A DNA stretch of 64,000 nucleotides from CAWDXG01 sp963822115 (GTDB lineage Bacteria > Myxococcota_A > Polyangia > Polyangiales > Polyangiaceae), in NCBI GenBank assembly GCA_963822115.1, contig CAWGGM010000020.1, forward strand, positions 992,001 through 1,056,000, written 5' to 3'. Below, one piece after another: positions 50,866-63,787 of the stretch. Each line of letters opens with the position of its first letter. The stretch's first letter is position 1. Both the position numbers and the translations under genes were made by a program. The notes beneath the pieces were generated by a model. The model had not been told where the DNA came from. It saw only the letters and a list, made by a program, of their open reading frames with translations, and searched no databases.

Positions 50866-53800
50866 ATGGATTCGCAGACGATCCGTACCGCACTTGGCCA
50901 CTTGCAGGACAACCCCGACTCGGCGGACGCCTGGCAGCAGTTGCGGGAACAAGCGGCGGCGGAGTCCGATGGTGACCTGACCACACCGGAGCTCCTGCAT
51001 CTGCTGGAAGCGGCGCGGCAGCGGCATGGTGAGCGCGGCGAATGGGATGCCGTGGCCGCACTGCTCGAGATCGCGGTCCAGGCTGCGACGGACACGCCGG
51101 ACGAGCTGCCTCTGCTGCGCGAGCAGGCCGGTGTGCTGGACGAACAGCTGCTCGACGAGGACGGCGCCGGCGTCGTCTGGTTGCGCGTTCTCGAGCTGGC
51201 GCCCGACGACTCGCAGGCGACCGAGGCGCTCGAGGAAAGCGAAGGCAAGCGCGGCAAGTGGAAGGAGCTCGTCTCCACCTACGAGGGCGAAGCGGAAGAA
51301 GCGCCCGACAACGTCTACAAGAGCTCGATGCTGATGCGAGCGGCCGAGATGGAGCTGCGCTTCGGCGCCGGCGAAGCCGAGCTCAACATCATCGTCGACA
51401 AGCTCGAGCACGCCGTGCGTCTCGATCCGGGCAACGAGCGGGCCGCCCAGATGCTGGAGCGCATCTACCGTCGCGGAGAGCGCTGGGAAGAAGCCGCGCG
51501 CGTCCTCGAGCGCGTCGCCGACCGCGCGGAAAAGCCGGACAGCCGCGTCGCGGCAGGTGTGCGCCTGGCCCGGCTCTACAAGGACAAGCTCGACGATCTC
51601 GAGCGCGCGGCCAGTGCGTACGATCGCGTACTGCGCCAGCAGGCCGATCAGAGAGAAGCCATGTCGTTCCTGTCGGAGTACTACTCCAAGGAGGAACGCT
51701 GGGACGATCTCGTCGCGCTCTACGAGCGCGGGCTCTCCGAGCACGAGCTCGGCAACGCCGAGCGACTGGGAGACATGCTGCAGATCGCGATGCTGCACTG
51801 GCGCATGCGCGGCAGCGCGCACGACGCCGAGCCCTGGTTCGAGCGCATCCGCAAGCTCGACCCGACCCACCAGGGAATGCTCGACTTCTACCGCGAGTAC
51901 AGCACCGAGCTCGGCGACGATCGCCGCCTGATCGAGGTGCTGCAGGGCGCGCAGCGCGCGATGAAGGACGGCTCCGAGAAGGTGGCCATCGGCGGCGAGC
52001 TGGCGAAGCTGGCCGAGGGGCAGGAAAACGCCCAGAAGGCCATCGAGCAGTACAAGGCCGTGCTGCGCCAGGACCCGGACAACAGCGAGGCGCGCGACGC
52101 GCTGAAGCGTCTGTACAAGCAGACGCAGGGGTTCAATGCACTCGTCGAGCTGTTGCGCCAGCAGCTCGAGCGCACGGATCCGGAGCAGTACGAGACGCGG
52201 CTGTCGATCCTGCGCGAGGTGGCGACGGTCTACCGCCAGTACGTCAAGAGCGACACCGCCCTGGTCAGTGTGCTCAACCAGATCGTCCAGCTCGACGAGA
52301 AGCTCGACGAAAACGACGTGGTGGAAGTGCGGGAGCTGGTGCAGCTGTACGAGAAGCTGGGCCGCTGGCGCGAGCTTCTGACCAACCAGCTGCGTCTGGC
52401 GGAGCTCACTTCCGACGAGGACGAGAAGAAGGCGCTGTACCGTTCGGCCGCGCGCCGTTGGCTCGATCAGTTCTCCAATGTGCAAAACGCCACCGAGGCC
52501 TACGAAGCGCTCCTGAAGGTGGCGCCCGGCGATCGCGAGGCGCGCGAGCGACTCGAGGAGCTGTATCGCAAGCGCCGCGCATGGCCCGCGCTCTACGAGT
52601 TGTTCCAGCGCGAGCTGGAGACTTCCGAGGCGGCCGAGCGCGTCACCATCCTCAAGGAGATGGCGCAGCTGGCCGCCGAGCGCCTCAACCGCGGTCAGGA
52701 CGCCATCGCGCTGTACAAGCAGCTGCTGGACGAGGATTCGAGTCGCATCGAAGTGCTCGACGCACTCGAGAAGTACGCCGAGCGCGGCAAGGACTGGGCG
52801 ACGCTGGCCGACGCGCTCGAGCGGCGCGTGAAGATCCTCGAGGACGATGCGACGCGGCTGTCGGTTCTCCAGAAGCTCGGCACGGTATACGCCGACCACC
52901 TCGGCGATCACGCCGGCGCGGCACGCACGTGGCGGCGCGTGCTGGAGCTGTCGCCCGGGCATCATCGAGCGCTCAGGGTGCTGCGCGAGTCGTACCTGGA
53001 GAGTGGCGACTACGACGGGCTCGAGGAGCTGTACGGTTCGCAGAACGACTGGGAGGGCCTGGCCGAGGTGCTCAGCAATGCGGCGGACCGGACGCGTGAT
53101 TCCGCAGCGAAGGTCGAGCTGAGCTATCGCGCTGCCGCCGTCTACGAAAACCAGCTGTCGCAGCCCGATCGCGCATTCCGCTCGTACGAACGCGTGCTGT
53201 CGACCCAGCCGGACGACGAGCGCGCTGCTCGCGCTCTGGTCCCGCTGTACGAAGAGGACGAGAAGTGGGCACGGCTTCCGGCGCTGTACGACATCCTGCT
53301 GCAGCACGCCGAGGATGCCGGGCAGAAGCTCGAGTTGCTCGGCAAGCTGGTCGAGGTCACCGGCGGTCGGCTTTCCGATCGCAAGGCAGCGGCAGCCTAT
53401 GCGCGGCAGGCCTACGACCTCGCACCGGACAACCCGTCGTCGCTCGAGCTCCTGGAAAGCTCCGCGCGCGCCGCGCAGAGCTGGGAGCCGTTCGTCGAGG
53501 CACTGGAAGCGCGGCTCGCCAGTGACGCGGCCCCCGCCGCGGAAGCGCCGCCGGAAGGCGGCAAGAAGCGCAAGAAGCGCAAGAAGGCCGAGGAGCCCGC
53601 TGCCGAGGGCGGCTTGCCCCAGGAGGAGCGCCGCCGGCTGTCGCTCAAGCTCGCGCGCGTGTACGCCGAGGAGCTCGGACGCAGCGACGACGCGGTCGCC
53701 ACCTACCGTCGCCTGCTCGAGCGCGAGCCTGCGGACGAGGAGGCCGCGCAGGCGCTGGAGGCCATCCTGCGTCGCGAGGATCGGCGCGAGGAGCTGCGCT

Positions 53801-56800
53801 GGCTGCTTGATCTTCGCGTGTCGCACACGCCCAGCGACGCCGATCGCGTCCACATCCTGCTCGACTGGGCAACGCTCGAAGAAGACGTCTTCGGTTCAGG
53901 CGAGCGGGCGGCGGATCTGTACCGGCGCTTGCTGGAGATCGACCCGGGCAACGAGACGGCGCTGGCTACGCTGCCGCGGCTCTTGCTCGCAGCCGATGAT
54001 GCGGCCGGTGCTGCCGAGGTGATTGAACAGCATCGCGATCAGGTGTCGGGCGCGGAACGCGCCGCGTTCGACGTGACGCTCGCGGAGCTGTACCTCGACA
54101 AGCTCGAGCGCCCGATGGACGCTCTGTCGGCTGCGGTGCGTGCGCTGGAGAGCAGCGAGGGCGACCCGCGCGCGATGAAGGTGCTCGAGCGCCTGATGGA
54201 CAACGAGGAGGCGCGCGGCGCCGCCGCCGAGGAACTGTCCCGGCAGTTCGCGGCGACCGGCGAATCGCGCAGCGAGGCGCGCGCGCTGGAGGTCATGCTC
54301 TCGCAGACGACCGACCGAGCGGCACGGATGAACCTCTACACGCGGTTGGCGGACGTCCACGAGGAAAAGCTCGGCGCGTTCGGGACGGCACTCAACGTCG
54401 TCCTCAAGGCGGTTGCCGACTTCCCCGACGAGATCGACCTGTGGGACCGGGCCGATTCCCTGGCCGTGCTGGCCGGACGTCCCACGGAACTCGCGGAGAC
54501 ATTCCGCGAGGCGATGCGCGCGGAGCTGCCCGCGGAGATCGAAGTGGAGCTCTGCGAGCGCGCCGCGCGCCTGCACGAAGATCGACTCGGCGACCCGATC
54601 GGCGCCACGCCCTACCTCGAGAAGGTGCTCCAGCTCGACGCCGGCAACGAACGGGCCTTCACGCGCCTCAAGGACATTCTCACGGCGGCGGAGCGTTGGG
54701 GCGAGCTCGAAGCGCTCTACGACCGGGCTTCGCAGGCAACCGACGACAACGCCCGACGCATCGACATGCTGGTGGAAGTCGCGCTCGTCTGCGAGGAGAT
54801 CATCGAGGACGCCGAGAAGGCGACGCGGTACTACGAGCGCATCCTCGAGATCGATCCGCTGCACGACGCGGCGATCCGCGCGCTCGATCGGCTGTACGCC
54901 CGCCAGGACCGCCACAAGGACCTCGCCGCTCTGCTCGAGCGGCGGCTGGATACGGCGGTTGGTGACGAAGCCTCCGAGCTGAAGCTCCGGCTGGCGCGCA
55001 TCCAGCTCGAGCAGCTGCACGAGCCGGACAAGGCCATCGTCCATGTCGAGGACGTCCTGCGCGACAAGCCCAACGACTACGACGCGCGTGAGCTGGCCGA
55101 GAAGATGATCGAGATCGGCAGCCTGCGCGGTCGCGCCGCTCGCATGCTGGAGAGCGTCTACGAAGCGCGCGACGAGATCCGCGATCTGGTGCGGGTGCTG
55201 GTCATTCGTCTGGAAGAGCTGGACGCCGGCGGCGGCGACGACAACGAGGCTGTCCGTCTCGACGAGCAGAAGGAGCTGCTGCGCCGTATTGCCACGCTGC
55301 AGGACGACCGACTGCACGACGACGATGCCGCGCTCGGGTCGCTGGCGCGGCTGGTGCCGCTCGATCCGCTCGACATGGAGTCCCGCGAGCGGCTGCTCGA
55401 GATCGGGCGCCGCGTCGGCTCGCACGAGCGCGTCGCGGAAGTGCTGGGCCAGGCGGCGGACCACGCCGACACGCCCGGCATGAAGGGCGAGATCCTGATG
55501 CAGGTCGCGCAGATCTACGAGGATCTGCTCGGCGACGCCGACAAGGCGGAGCAGACCTACCGCCGCATCATGACGCTCGACGAGAACGACGCGGAGCTGG
55601 TGCTGCCCGCCGCGCGCGCGCTCGAGCGCATCTACATCGGCCGTGGCGACCACGACAAGCTCGCGGAGGTGCTGCGCACGCAGGTGGCCATGGAGCAGGA
55701 CGGCGACGTGCGTCGCGATCTGCTCGGCCGACTGGGCGAGCTCTGCGACAGCGTGCTTCACGACACCGAAGGGGCCATCCAGGCCTGGCGCTCGCGGTCG
55801 GAGGAGAGCCCCGGTGACGAGCAGGCGCTGGCGGCGCTGGACAGGCTCTACGAGCAGACGGAGCGCTGGCGCGAGCTGGTCGAGATCATCGAGCGGCGCC
55901 GCGACATCGCCGAGGATGGTGACCTCCGCCGCAGCCTGATGACACGGGCGGCCGGTATTCTGTCCGGCAAGCTCGAGAGCGTGCCCGAAGCCATCGACAT
56001 GTGGCGGGCGGTGATCGACGAGTTCGGTCCCGAAGCAGAGGCGCTGACGGCGATCGAGAAACTGTACGAGACAGCCGAGCGCTGGGACGAGCTGGGCGAA
56101 AGCTACGAGGTGCACCTCGACATCGCCGACGACGACGAGCAGCGACTCTCGATGCTGGCGCGCCTCGGCGATCTGCGTCGCGCGCACCTCAGCGACCTGG
56201 AAGGCGCGCTCGAGACCTTCCGGCGCGCGCTGAGCCTCGACGCGAGCCACGCCCCCAGCCGCAGCGCTCTCGAGAAGATGCTCGAGGTCGACGACATCCC
56301 GATCCGGCGCGAAGCGGCCGAAGTGCTGCACCCGATCTATGAAACCGACGGAGACAACGAGCGGCTGCTCAAGGTGCTCGAGATCGAGATCGACACCGCG
56401 GATGATCCAATGAGCCGCCTCGAGGGGCTGGAGCGAGCGATGCAGGTGGCCGACGCAGCGCTCGGCGATCAGGCGCGCGCGTTCGGCTACGCGGAGCGAG
56501 CGGTGCGCGAAGCGGCGGGCCGCGCCGAGCTGGAGCCGTGGCTCGAGCAACTGGAGCGACTGGCCGGTGCGACCGAGCGCCAGGCCGACTACGTCAAGCT
56601 GCTGTGCGAGGTCGTTCCGGAGATCTTCGACGGCGACGTGCAGCTTGCGGTGACGCTGAAGGTCGCCGATCTCGCCCGCCACGAGCTCGCCGACCGTGAG
56701 CTGGCCCGCGAGTACTACCAGAAGGCCCTCGAGCTCAGGGCGGACGATTGGCAGGCACTGTCGGCCCTGGAGTCGCTGTACGAGGAGGCGGGCGACGCCC

Positions 56801-59800
56801 AGAACCTGCTCGAGATCCTCGAGCGGCGCGTCGAGTCGGCCGAGAGCGACGACGAGCGCAAGCAGCTCCTGTTCCGGCGCGCGAAGCTCCTCGCCGAGGT
56901 CATCGAGGACAACGCCCGCGCCATCGAGGTGTACGAGACCATCCTCGACCTGGAACTGGATCCGACCGCCATCGAGGCCCTGGAGAAGCTCTACATTCTC
57001 GAGGAGCGCTGGAGCGAGCTGGTCGAGCTGTACCAGCGTCAGCTCGAGTCGTCGGACAGTCCCGGGCTGCACGTCAAGATCGCGAACATCGCGGCCAAGC
57101 ACCAGAACGACGCGCCGCGTGCCTTCGACGAGCTGGAGCGCGCGCTCGAGATCGAGCGGCAGCACGACGGCGCCATCGCCGAGCTGGAGCGCATGATGGC
57201 GGAGGCGCCCGAGGCCGAGTGGCGCTCGCGCGCGGCGTCGCTGCTGGAGCCCGTGTATCTGCTCAGGGCCGACTACACCAAGGTGATGGATTGCATCCGC
57301 GCGAGGCTCGACTTCACGCAGGATCCGGACGAACGACGCGATCTGCTCGGCCGGCTGGCGCAGCTCTACGAGGAGCAGCAGGAGGACTACTCTGCGGCGC
57401 TCGAGACGGCCGCCAAGCTCCTGCACGAGGACATCTCCGACGAGGAGACGATCGCCGAGGTGGAGCGGCTGGCCAAGGTGGCCGGCGCCGAGCGTCGCCT
57501 GGCCGAGATCTACGCGGCGGAGCTCGAGGAGGCGATGGGCGAGGATGCGTCCACCGCGCGTCTAGCGCGCCGCACGGGCGAGATCTTCGCCGAGCTCGGT
57601 GAGCACGACAAGGCGCTCTCCTTCTACCGTCGCGCGCTGGCCTTCGAACCCGATAGCCAGGCGCTGTTCGACGCCATCGACGAGATCCTGCAGAAGACGG
57701 AGCGCTACGAGGAGCGCGTGCAGCTGTACCGCGACGCGCTCGATCATCGCTTCGAGCCCGTCGAGCGGCTCTCGACCCTGCACACCATCGCCGAGCTCCA
57801 GCGCGGCAAGCTCGGGCTCGTCGACGAGGCGATCGAGACGTATCGCGCTGCCCTCGATGTGGACGAGACCGACGCGCGCGCCCTCGACGCGCTCACCGAG
57901 CTGTACCGCGAGCGCGAGCGCTGGGATGACCTTTCCGAGTTGTACCTGCGCCGCGCCGAGGTTTCGGAGACACCGGAAACGGCGGCGACCTATCGCCTGG
58001 CACTGGCGCGCCTGTTCAAGAAGGAAATCAGCGACACCGACCGGGCCATCGACCAGCTCGACGAGATCGTGCGCACCGTGCCCACCCACAGCGAGGCCGT
58101 GCAGGAGCTCGAAGCCCTGCTCGAGGACGACGCGCACAAGGAGCGCGTGGTGGAGATCCTGCGCCCGCTGTACGAGGGCGCCGACGACTGGCGGCACCTC
58201 ATCAAGCTCAACGAGGATCGCTACGAGCTCGCCCAGGATCCGGCCGAGAAGGTCGCCGTGCTGCGCGAGACGGCACAGCTCTGGGAAGAGCGGGGCACCG
58301 ATCTCGCCCGCGCCCAGCGCGCGCTGAAGGTTGCCTTCGAGATCGATCCCGATGACGCCGACGTGCGCGGCGAGTTCGAGCGGTTGACCGAGGCGACCGG
58401 CGCGTGGGGGCAGTTGGCCGAGACGTACGACCAGGTTCTCGAGCAGCAGCCGGATGTCGCGTCCAAGCGCGACATCCTCGCCATGCTGGCGCAGGTCCAC
58501 GACAAGCATCGCGACGATCCGCGGCGCGCGCTCGAGGCCTACGCCCGGCTGCACGACGTGGACCCCGCCGACCTCGAGCCGCTCAACAAGATGGAGCGGC
58601 TGGCTACGCTGCTCAGCGACTGGCCGGTGGTCGTGCGCGCGCTGACCGCCAAGGCCGATCTGCTGCTCGACGACGAGGAGCGCGCCAGCGCCTGGCGGCG
58701 CATCGGCGAGGCCAAGCGCGACATGCTCGAGGACCCCGAGGGCGCCATCGATGCGTACGAGCGGGCCCTGGAGACGGAGTCGGACAGCGCCTTCACCGTC
58801 GACTGCCTGATCGACCTCAGGGAGGGCCGCGACGACGCCCAGCCGCTGGTCGAGCTGTACCAGCGCCGCGTGGAGCTGTGCGACGAGGACGACGTCGATC
58901 TCAAGTACAACCTCCTGATCAGCGCCGCGCGCTGCCACGAGGAAAAGCTCGAGGATCGCATCCAGGCGATCGATGCGCTGAACCAGGCGCTCGCCGTCAA
59001 ACCGGGCGACCGCGACGTGCTTGCCGGTCTCAACCGCCTGTACCGGGCCGAGCAGATGTGGCCGGAGCTCCTCGACAACCTCCGGCTCGAGGCCAGCACC
59101 TCGGAGACGGCGGAGGAACGCGCCGCGCTGCGCAAGCAGATCGGCTCGATCCTCTCCGAGCAGCTGTCCAGCCACGAGGAGGCGCTCGATGCCTACCGGC
59201 TGGTGCTGGACGAGGTGCCGGACGACGGCGAGAGCATCACGGCCGTCCGGCAGCTCGGCAAGGAGCACGAGGATCTGCGCTCGACCGTGGCAGAGATCCT
59301 GATTCCGGTGCTCACGGCCGGCGGCCGCCACGAGGATCTGGTCGACGCGCTCGAGCTCCGGCTCACGGTCGAAACCGATCCGGTGCAACGCTCCGAGACG
59401 CTCAGGACCATCGCCGACGTTTTCGAGAACAAGCTGCAGAAGCCGGCGATGGCCGAAGCCGCGCTGCTGCGCGCGCTGACCGAGCGCCCCGACGCCGAGG
59501 ATCTGCACGCCGACATCGAGCGGCTGGCCGAGGCCGCCGACGGCTGGCCGCGCTACGCCGATGCCCTTGCCGAGCGCGCTCAGTCCACCTTCGACCCCGA
59601 CACCGCCAAGGATCTGTACACGCGGCTCGGTCGCATCTGCGAAGAGAAGCTGAAGGAGGACAAGCGTGCGGTGGACGCCTACGTCCACGCCGTGGAGCAG
59701 GCAGGCGATCAGCCCGAGCTCCTGCGTGCACTCGACCGGCTCTACGCGCGACTCGGCGACAGCCAGGCGCTCGGCGAGATCCTCGAGCGCCGCGTGGTGA

Positions 59801-62194
59801 TCGAGGAGTCCGAAGCCGAACAGGCGGAGCTCTACTACCGGCTTGCGGTCCTGCAGATCCGCGACTTCAGCGAGCCGGCGCGCGGCCTCTCGTCACTCAG
59901 GATGGCGTTGGAGCGTGCGCCCGCGCACGAGCAGGCTGCCGAGGAGCTGGAGAAGCTCACCGACGACCGCGACCTGTTCGAGGAGGCCGCCGAGGTGCTG
60001 GAGAGCGTGTACCGCTCGCAGAACCGCACCGACCGGCTGGCGGCCATCTACGAGAAGCGCGTCGGATTTGCCGACACGCCCGGCGAGCGCATCGACATGC
60101 GCCGCAGCCTGGCGCGCGTGCTCGAGGAAGACTGCAGCGACCCGACGCAGGCCCAGCGCGTGCTGCAGCAGGGCCTGTCCGACGATCCCACCGACGCGGC
60201 CCTGCTCGAGGAGATCGAGCGGCTGGCGCCGATCACCGGCAACTGGGAAGGCGCCGCGGCGGCACTGCGTGATGCCATCGAAAAAGCGGCGGATCTGGTG
60301 CCGGACACCGGGCGCGAGCTGTGCGTGCGGCTGGCGACCTGGCAGCGCGACAAGGTCGAGGACACCGCGGCGGCCGAGCAGGCGCTGGTCAAGGCGCTCG
60401 AGTTCGACCCGTCCAGCGACGAGGTGCTGGTGCTGGTCGAGCAGCTGCAGCGCGCGCCGGGACGCGAGAAGGACCTGATCGCGACGCTCCGGCGCCGCGC
60501 CAAGCTGCAGCTCGACGAGCAGCAGCGCGAGGACCTGTTCCGGCAGGCCAAGGAGCTCAGCGGACGGGCTGAACGACGCCGAGCTGGGCGAGTCGCTCCT
60601 GCGCGAGCTGCTCGGACTGGACGACAGCAACCTGTGGGCGCTGTCCGAGCTTACCAGCCTGCGCGAAGCGGCCGGCGACTTCGAGGAAACGTACAACCTC
60701 CTGGTCCGGCGCAGCGAGCTGCGCGCCGACTACAACCTGGTGCGCGAGCTCCGCCACAAGGCGGCGGGCATCGCGCGCGACAAGCTGGACGACAACGAAA
60801 AGGCTATCGCGCTGTACGAGCACCTGTTCGAGGACGAGCCGACCGATCGCGAGGCGTCCGGCGCGCTCAAGGGCCTGTACGAGGCCACCGAGCGCTGGCA
60901 GGACCTCGGTCGGCTGCTGGAGCGCCTGATCGAGATGGCCGAGTCGCCCGCCGACCGCAGCGCACTGCGCATCGAGCTGGCCCGGCTCAACGAGCAGCGC
61001 TTCGAGGCGGCGGACACCGCCATCGAGCTCTTGCAGAGCGTGCTGTACGACGACCCCGGTCACAGCGAAGCCGTGGTCGCGCTGAGCGAGCTGTACGAGA
61101 AGACGCAGCGCGACGAGGAGCTGGCCGAGCTTCTGAACAGCCAGATCCAGGCAGCCGGCGAGCGTGGCGACACCGACGCCGAGCTCAAGTTCCGGGTCCG
61201 GCTGGGCGAGGTCTACGAGTCGCGGCTGAACAATCGAGCGAAGGCCATCGAAACGTACCAGAACGTGCTGGAGCGCGATGCGCAGCACCGCGGCGCGCTC
61301 GAGTCGCTGACGCGGCTGTACCAGGCCGAGGGCGACCACGCCGAAGCTGCGAAGTCCATCGAGCGCCTGCTCGACATGAGCGACGGCGAGGAAGCGGTGC
61401 GGCTGTCGCTCGCGCTAGCCGACGAGTTCGGCGCGCTCGGCGACGCCGAGAGCTCGGCGCGTGCACTGGAGCGCGGGCTCGGCGCCGACGACCGCAACGC
61501 CGAGCTCCGGGGCCGTCTGCGCGGGCTGTACGAGTCGATGGAGGCCTGGGACAAGCTCGCCAGCCACCTCGCGGCGGACGCGAGCTTCGCCGAGGGCGAC
61601 GAGGAAAAGGTCAAGCTGTTGCGCGAGGCCGCCGGCATCCACTCCGAGCGGCGCAAGGACCCTGCGGCAGCCGCCGAGCTGCTCGACCAGGCCAGCCAGC
61701 TCAAGCCCGACGATCGTGAGCTGTTGCTCGAGCTGTGCGACGCATACAGCGAGTCGGGGCGCGGCAAGGCGGCGGCCGAGGTGCTCGAGAAGATCGTCGA
61801 GTCCTATGGCGGCAAGCGCTCCAAGGAGCTCGGCGAGATCCATCGACGGCTGGCCAACGCCTATCTGGCCGACGGCGAGACGCAGCGCGCGTTGGAGGAG
61901 CTGGACAAGGCCTTCCGCATCGAGCCTGGCAACGTCAACGTCCTGAAGAAGCTCGGCGAGGTGGCGCTGCAGGCCGACGACCTGAAGAAGGCCCAGCAGA
62001 TGTTCCGCGCGCTCCTCTTGCAGCGGCTCGACGCCAAGAGCCCCATCACCAAGGCCGAGGTGTTCATGAACCTGGGCGAGGTGCACGCGCGCATGGGCGA
62101 GAAGCCCAAGGCCATCCAGATGTTCGAGCGCGCCATCCAGAGCGACGCCTCGCTCGAGCACGCCAAAGCCCGGCTCGCCGAGCTCAAGGGCTGA
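50866..62194 (+). CDS. Giant TPR protein (about 3,775 residues), one frameshift
   Basis: An 11.3-kb gene starting ATG 50866 (MDSQTIRTALGHL). It is built almost wholly of TPR-like hairpins: about thirty variations of AL..LYEE..RW.ELVEL...R.E...D...R..L....A.L.EE.L.D...AI..Y..vL..DP, with no signal, membrane segment or enzyme motif; composition is strongly acidic (Glu/Asp). At 60562-60563 an extra G breaks the frame: the 5' frame then reads Arg/Gly-rich noise to a stop at 61719, whereas the +1 frame continues GLNDAELGESLLREL and more TPRs to 62194. Span length is 1 base over a multiple of three. A cytoplasmic mega-scaffold; function unknown. Confidence 0.88.
60740..62194 (+). CDS. 3' part of giant TPR gene, as a separate reading frame
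   Basis: If the single-base insertion at 60562 is real, only this frame could still be translated from an internal start (first candidate GTG 60740, 484 residues). It contains about ten TPR hairpins (EKAIALYEHLFEDEPTD, ETQRALEELDKAFRIEPGN, KPKAIQMFERAIQSD). No ribosome binding site is evident before 60740 and the frame is open and protein-like back to 60563, so it is better read as the continuation of the upstream gene. Confidence 0.6.
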   Translation: MRELRHKAAGIARDKLDDNEKAIALYEHLFEDEPTDREASGALKGLYEATERWQDLGRLLERLIEMAESPADRSALRIELARLNEQRFEAADTAIELLQSVLYDDPGHSEAVVALSELYEKTQRDEELAELLNSQIQAAGERGDTDAELKFRVRLGEVYESRLNNRAKAIETYQNVLERDAQHRGALESLTRLYQAEGDHAEAAKSIERLLDMSDGEEAVRLSLALADEFGALGDAESSARALERGLGADDRNAELRGRLRGLYESMEAWDKLASHLAADASFAEGDEEKVKLLREAAGIHSERRKDPAAAAELLDQASQLKPDDRELLLELCDAYSESGRGKAAAEVLEKIVESYGGKRSKELGEIHRRLANAYLADGETQRALEELDKAFRIEPGNVNVLKKLGEVALQADDLKKAQQMFRALLLQRLDAKSPITKAEVFMNLGEVHARMGEKPKAIQMFERAIQSDASLEHAKARLAELKG

Positions 62195-62224
62195 GCTTGT
62201 TGGTGCTGCGCTGCAGGTAGTCCC

Positions 62225-62860
62225 ATGCGCGCGCTGCTTGGCGTGGTACTCGGCTTGCTGGTGCGGCTGTGGGTGTGGACGCTGCGCGTGACGGTCGACG
62301 CCGCTGCCGACCTTTCCGACAGCTCGCCGCTGGTGCTCGCCTTCTGGCACGGCGAGCAGATGCTCCTGCTCGGTTGGCCGCGCCGGCGCCGCACACAGGT
62401 CATGGTCAGCTGGTCGCGCGACGGCGCGCTTCAGGCAGGCGTGATGCGCGCGCAGGGCCTTGTCGTGGTGCGCGGCTCTTCGTCGCGCGGCGGCACGGCG
62501 GCCCTGCGTCGTCTGGCCCGCGGCCTGTCCAGCGCGCACGACGCCGCGTTCGCCGTCGACGGTCCGCGCGGCCCGCTGCATCGCGCCAAGCCGGGCGCCG
62601 CGCTCGCGGCAGAGCTTGGCCGGGGGCGGCTGGTGCCGATGGGCGCCGCTGTCTCGTCGTACCGCGTGCTCGGCAGCACCTGGGATCGCTTTCGCATCCC
62701 GCTGCCTTTCTCGCGCGTACAGGTCGTGCTCGGCGCGCCGCTCGACGCGGCCCAGGCGCGACAGCAACCCGAGCTGCTCGACCGCGCCATCGACAAGGCC
62801 AGCCGCCGCGCCCAGGCGCTGCTCGAGGGCGTCCCGGCTCCCGCCGCGCTAGGAGTGTGA
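62225..62860 (+). CDS. DUF374 lysophospholipid acyltransferase-like protein
   Basis: A 211-residue membrane-associated protein of the DUF374 family, related to LPLAT acyltransferases. An N-terminal hydrophobic helix (about 3-20), then LVLAFWHGEQMLLL (the position of the catalytic His), MVSWSRDGAL, VRGSSSRGGTAALRRL and FAVDGPRGPLHRAKPG, the family's signatures. Probably attaches an acyl chain to a lipid or lipid A-type substrate at the inner membrane. Stop and the next gene's start are 3 bases apart, so the two are probably one operon. Confidence 0.88.
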   Translation: MRALLGVVLGLLVRLWVWTLRVTVDAAADLSDSSPLVLAFWHGEQMLLLGWPRRRRTQVMVSWSRDGALQAGVMRAQGLVVVRGSSSRGGTAALRRLARGLSSAHDAAFAVDGPRGPLHRAKPGAALAAELGRGRLVPMGAAVSSYRVLGSTWDRFRIPLPFSRVQVVLGAPLDAAQARQQPELLDRAIDKASRRAQALLEGVPAPAALGV

Positions 62861-62863
62861 CAG

Positions 62864-63727
62864 ATGACCACTCTCGTGATGATCGACGGACAGCTTCTGC
62901 CGCCCGAGCGCGCGCAGGTCAGCGTGTTCGACCGCGGCTTTCTATACGGTGACTCGATCTTCGAGACCATCCGGACCTACGACGGTCGGCCCTTCGCGCT
63001 CGACGAGCACCTGGCGCGGCTGGAAAAGAGCGCGGCCCAGGTGTTCATCCAGCTGCCCGTCTCGCGCGCCCAGCTGGCAAGCGAGGTACGCGAGGCCGCG
63101 CACGCCGCTGCCAATCCCGAGAGCTGGATCCGCGTGATGGTCACACGCGGCAGCGCGCCGCTCGGTCTCGACCCGCTGCCTGCCGAGCACCCGCTGCGCG
63201 TGATTCTGGTCGCGCCGCTCGCCACGCCGTCCGCCGAGCAGTACGAGCAGGGCATCGGCGTCGTCACCTACCGCACCCAACGCACCGCCGAAGCCACGCC
63301 CGCCGCCACCGCCAAGGTCGGCAACTACCTGGTGGCGGTGCTCGCGCTGCGCGAGGCGCGCAAAGCCGGCGCCGCCGAGGCGCTGATCGTCGATGCCGGC
63401 GGCTTCGTCGGCGAGGGCGCCAGCTCCAACTTCTTCATCATCCAGGGCGGGCGCCTGGTCACGCCGCCCATCGAGGCCGGCATCCTGCCTGGCATCACGC
63501 GCCGCCTGCTGCTCGAGGTCGCCCGACAGGAGGGCATTGTCGTCGCGCTCGAGCCCCTGCGCGCCGACTCGCTCGGCGAGGCCGACGAGGCCTTCATCTC
63601 CTCCACGACGCGCGAGGTGCTGCCGGTGGTGCGCATCGATGGCGCGCCGGTCGGCGCAGGCCGTCCTGGCCCGCTCACGCTCCGCCTGCTGGCGGCCTTC
63701 CGCCACAAAGTGCACAATCCCGCGTAG
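62864..63727 (+). CDS. PLP-dependent class IV aminotransferase
   Basis: A 287-residue fold-type IV PLP enzyme. VFDRGFLYGDSIFETIRTYDGRPF at the N-terminus, catalytic Lys in TAKVGNYL (about residue 150), phosphate/PLP-site EGASSNFF, GILPGITRRLLLEVA and FISSTTREVLPV. Candidates are branched-chain or D-amino-acid aminotransferase, or 4-amino-4-deoxychorismate lyase; the GDSIFETIR and EGASSNFF wording fits the latter and BCAT-like groups about equally, so no symbol is given. Second gene of a pair with the DUF374 gene. Confidence 0.88.
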   Translation: MTTLVMIDGQLLPPERAQVSVFDRGFLYGDSIFETIRTYDGRPFALDEHLARLEKSAAQVFIQLPVSRAQLASEVREAAHAAANPESWIRVMVTRGSAPLGLDPLPAEHPLRVILVAPLATPSAEQYEQGIGVVTYRTQRTAEATPAATAKVGNYLVAVLALREARKAGAAEALIVDAGGFVGEGASSNFFIIQGGRLVTPPIEAGILPGITRRLLLEVARQEGIVVALEPLRADSLGEADEAFISSTTREVLPVVRIDGAPVGAGRPGPLTLRLLAAFRHKVHNPA

Positions 63728-63787
63728 TTCGGGGTTGTCGGGAAGGCGCAGCTGCGTCCCGACGTAGGACACAGACGAGGTTCGGAT

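Noticed and set aside
50749..57426. Very long antisense open frames (over 1,000 codons each) opposite the giant TPR gene
   Set aside because: They mirror the high-GC Glu/Leu/Asp codons of the sense gene, lack starts with ribosome sites and show no protein family; they are shadows.
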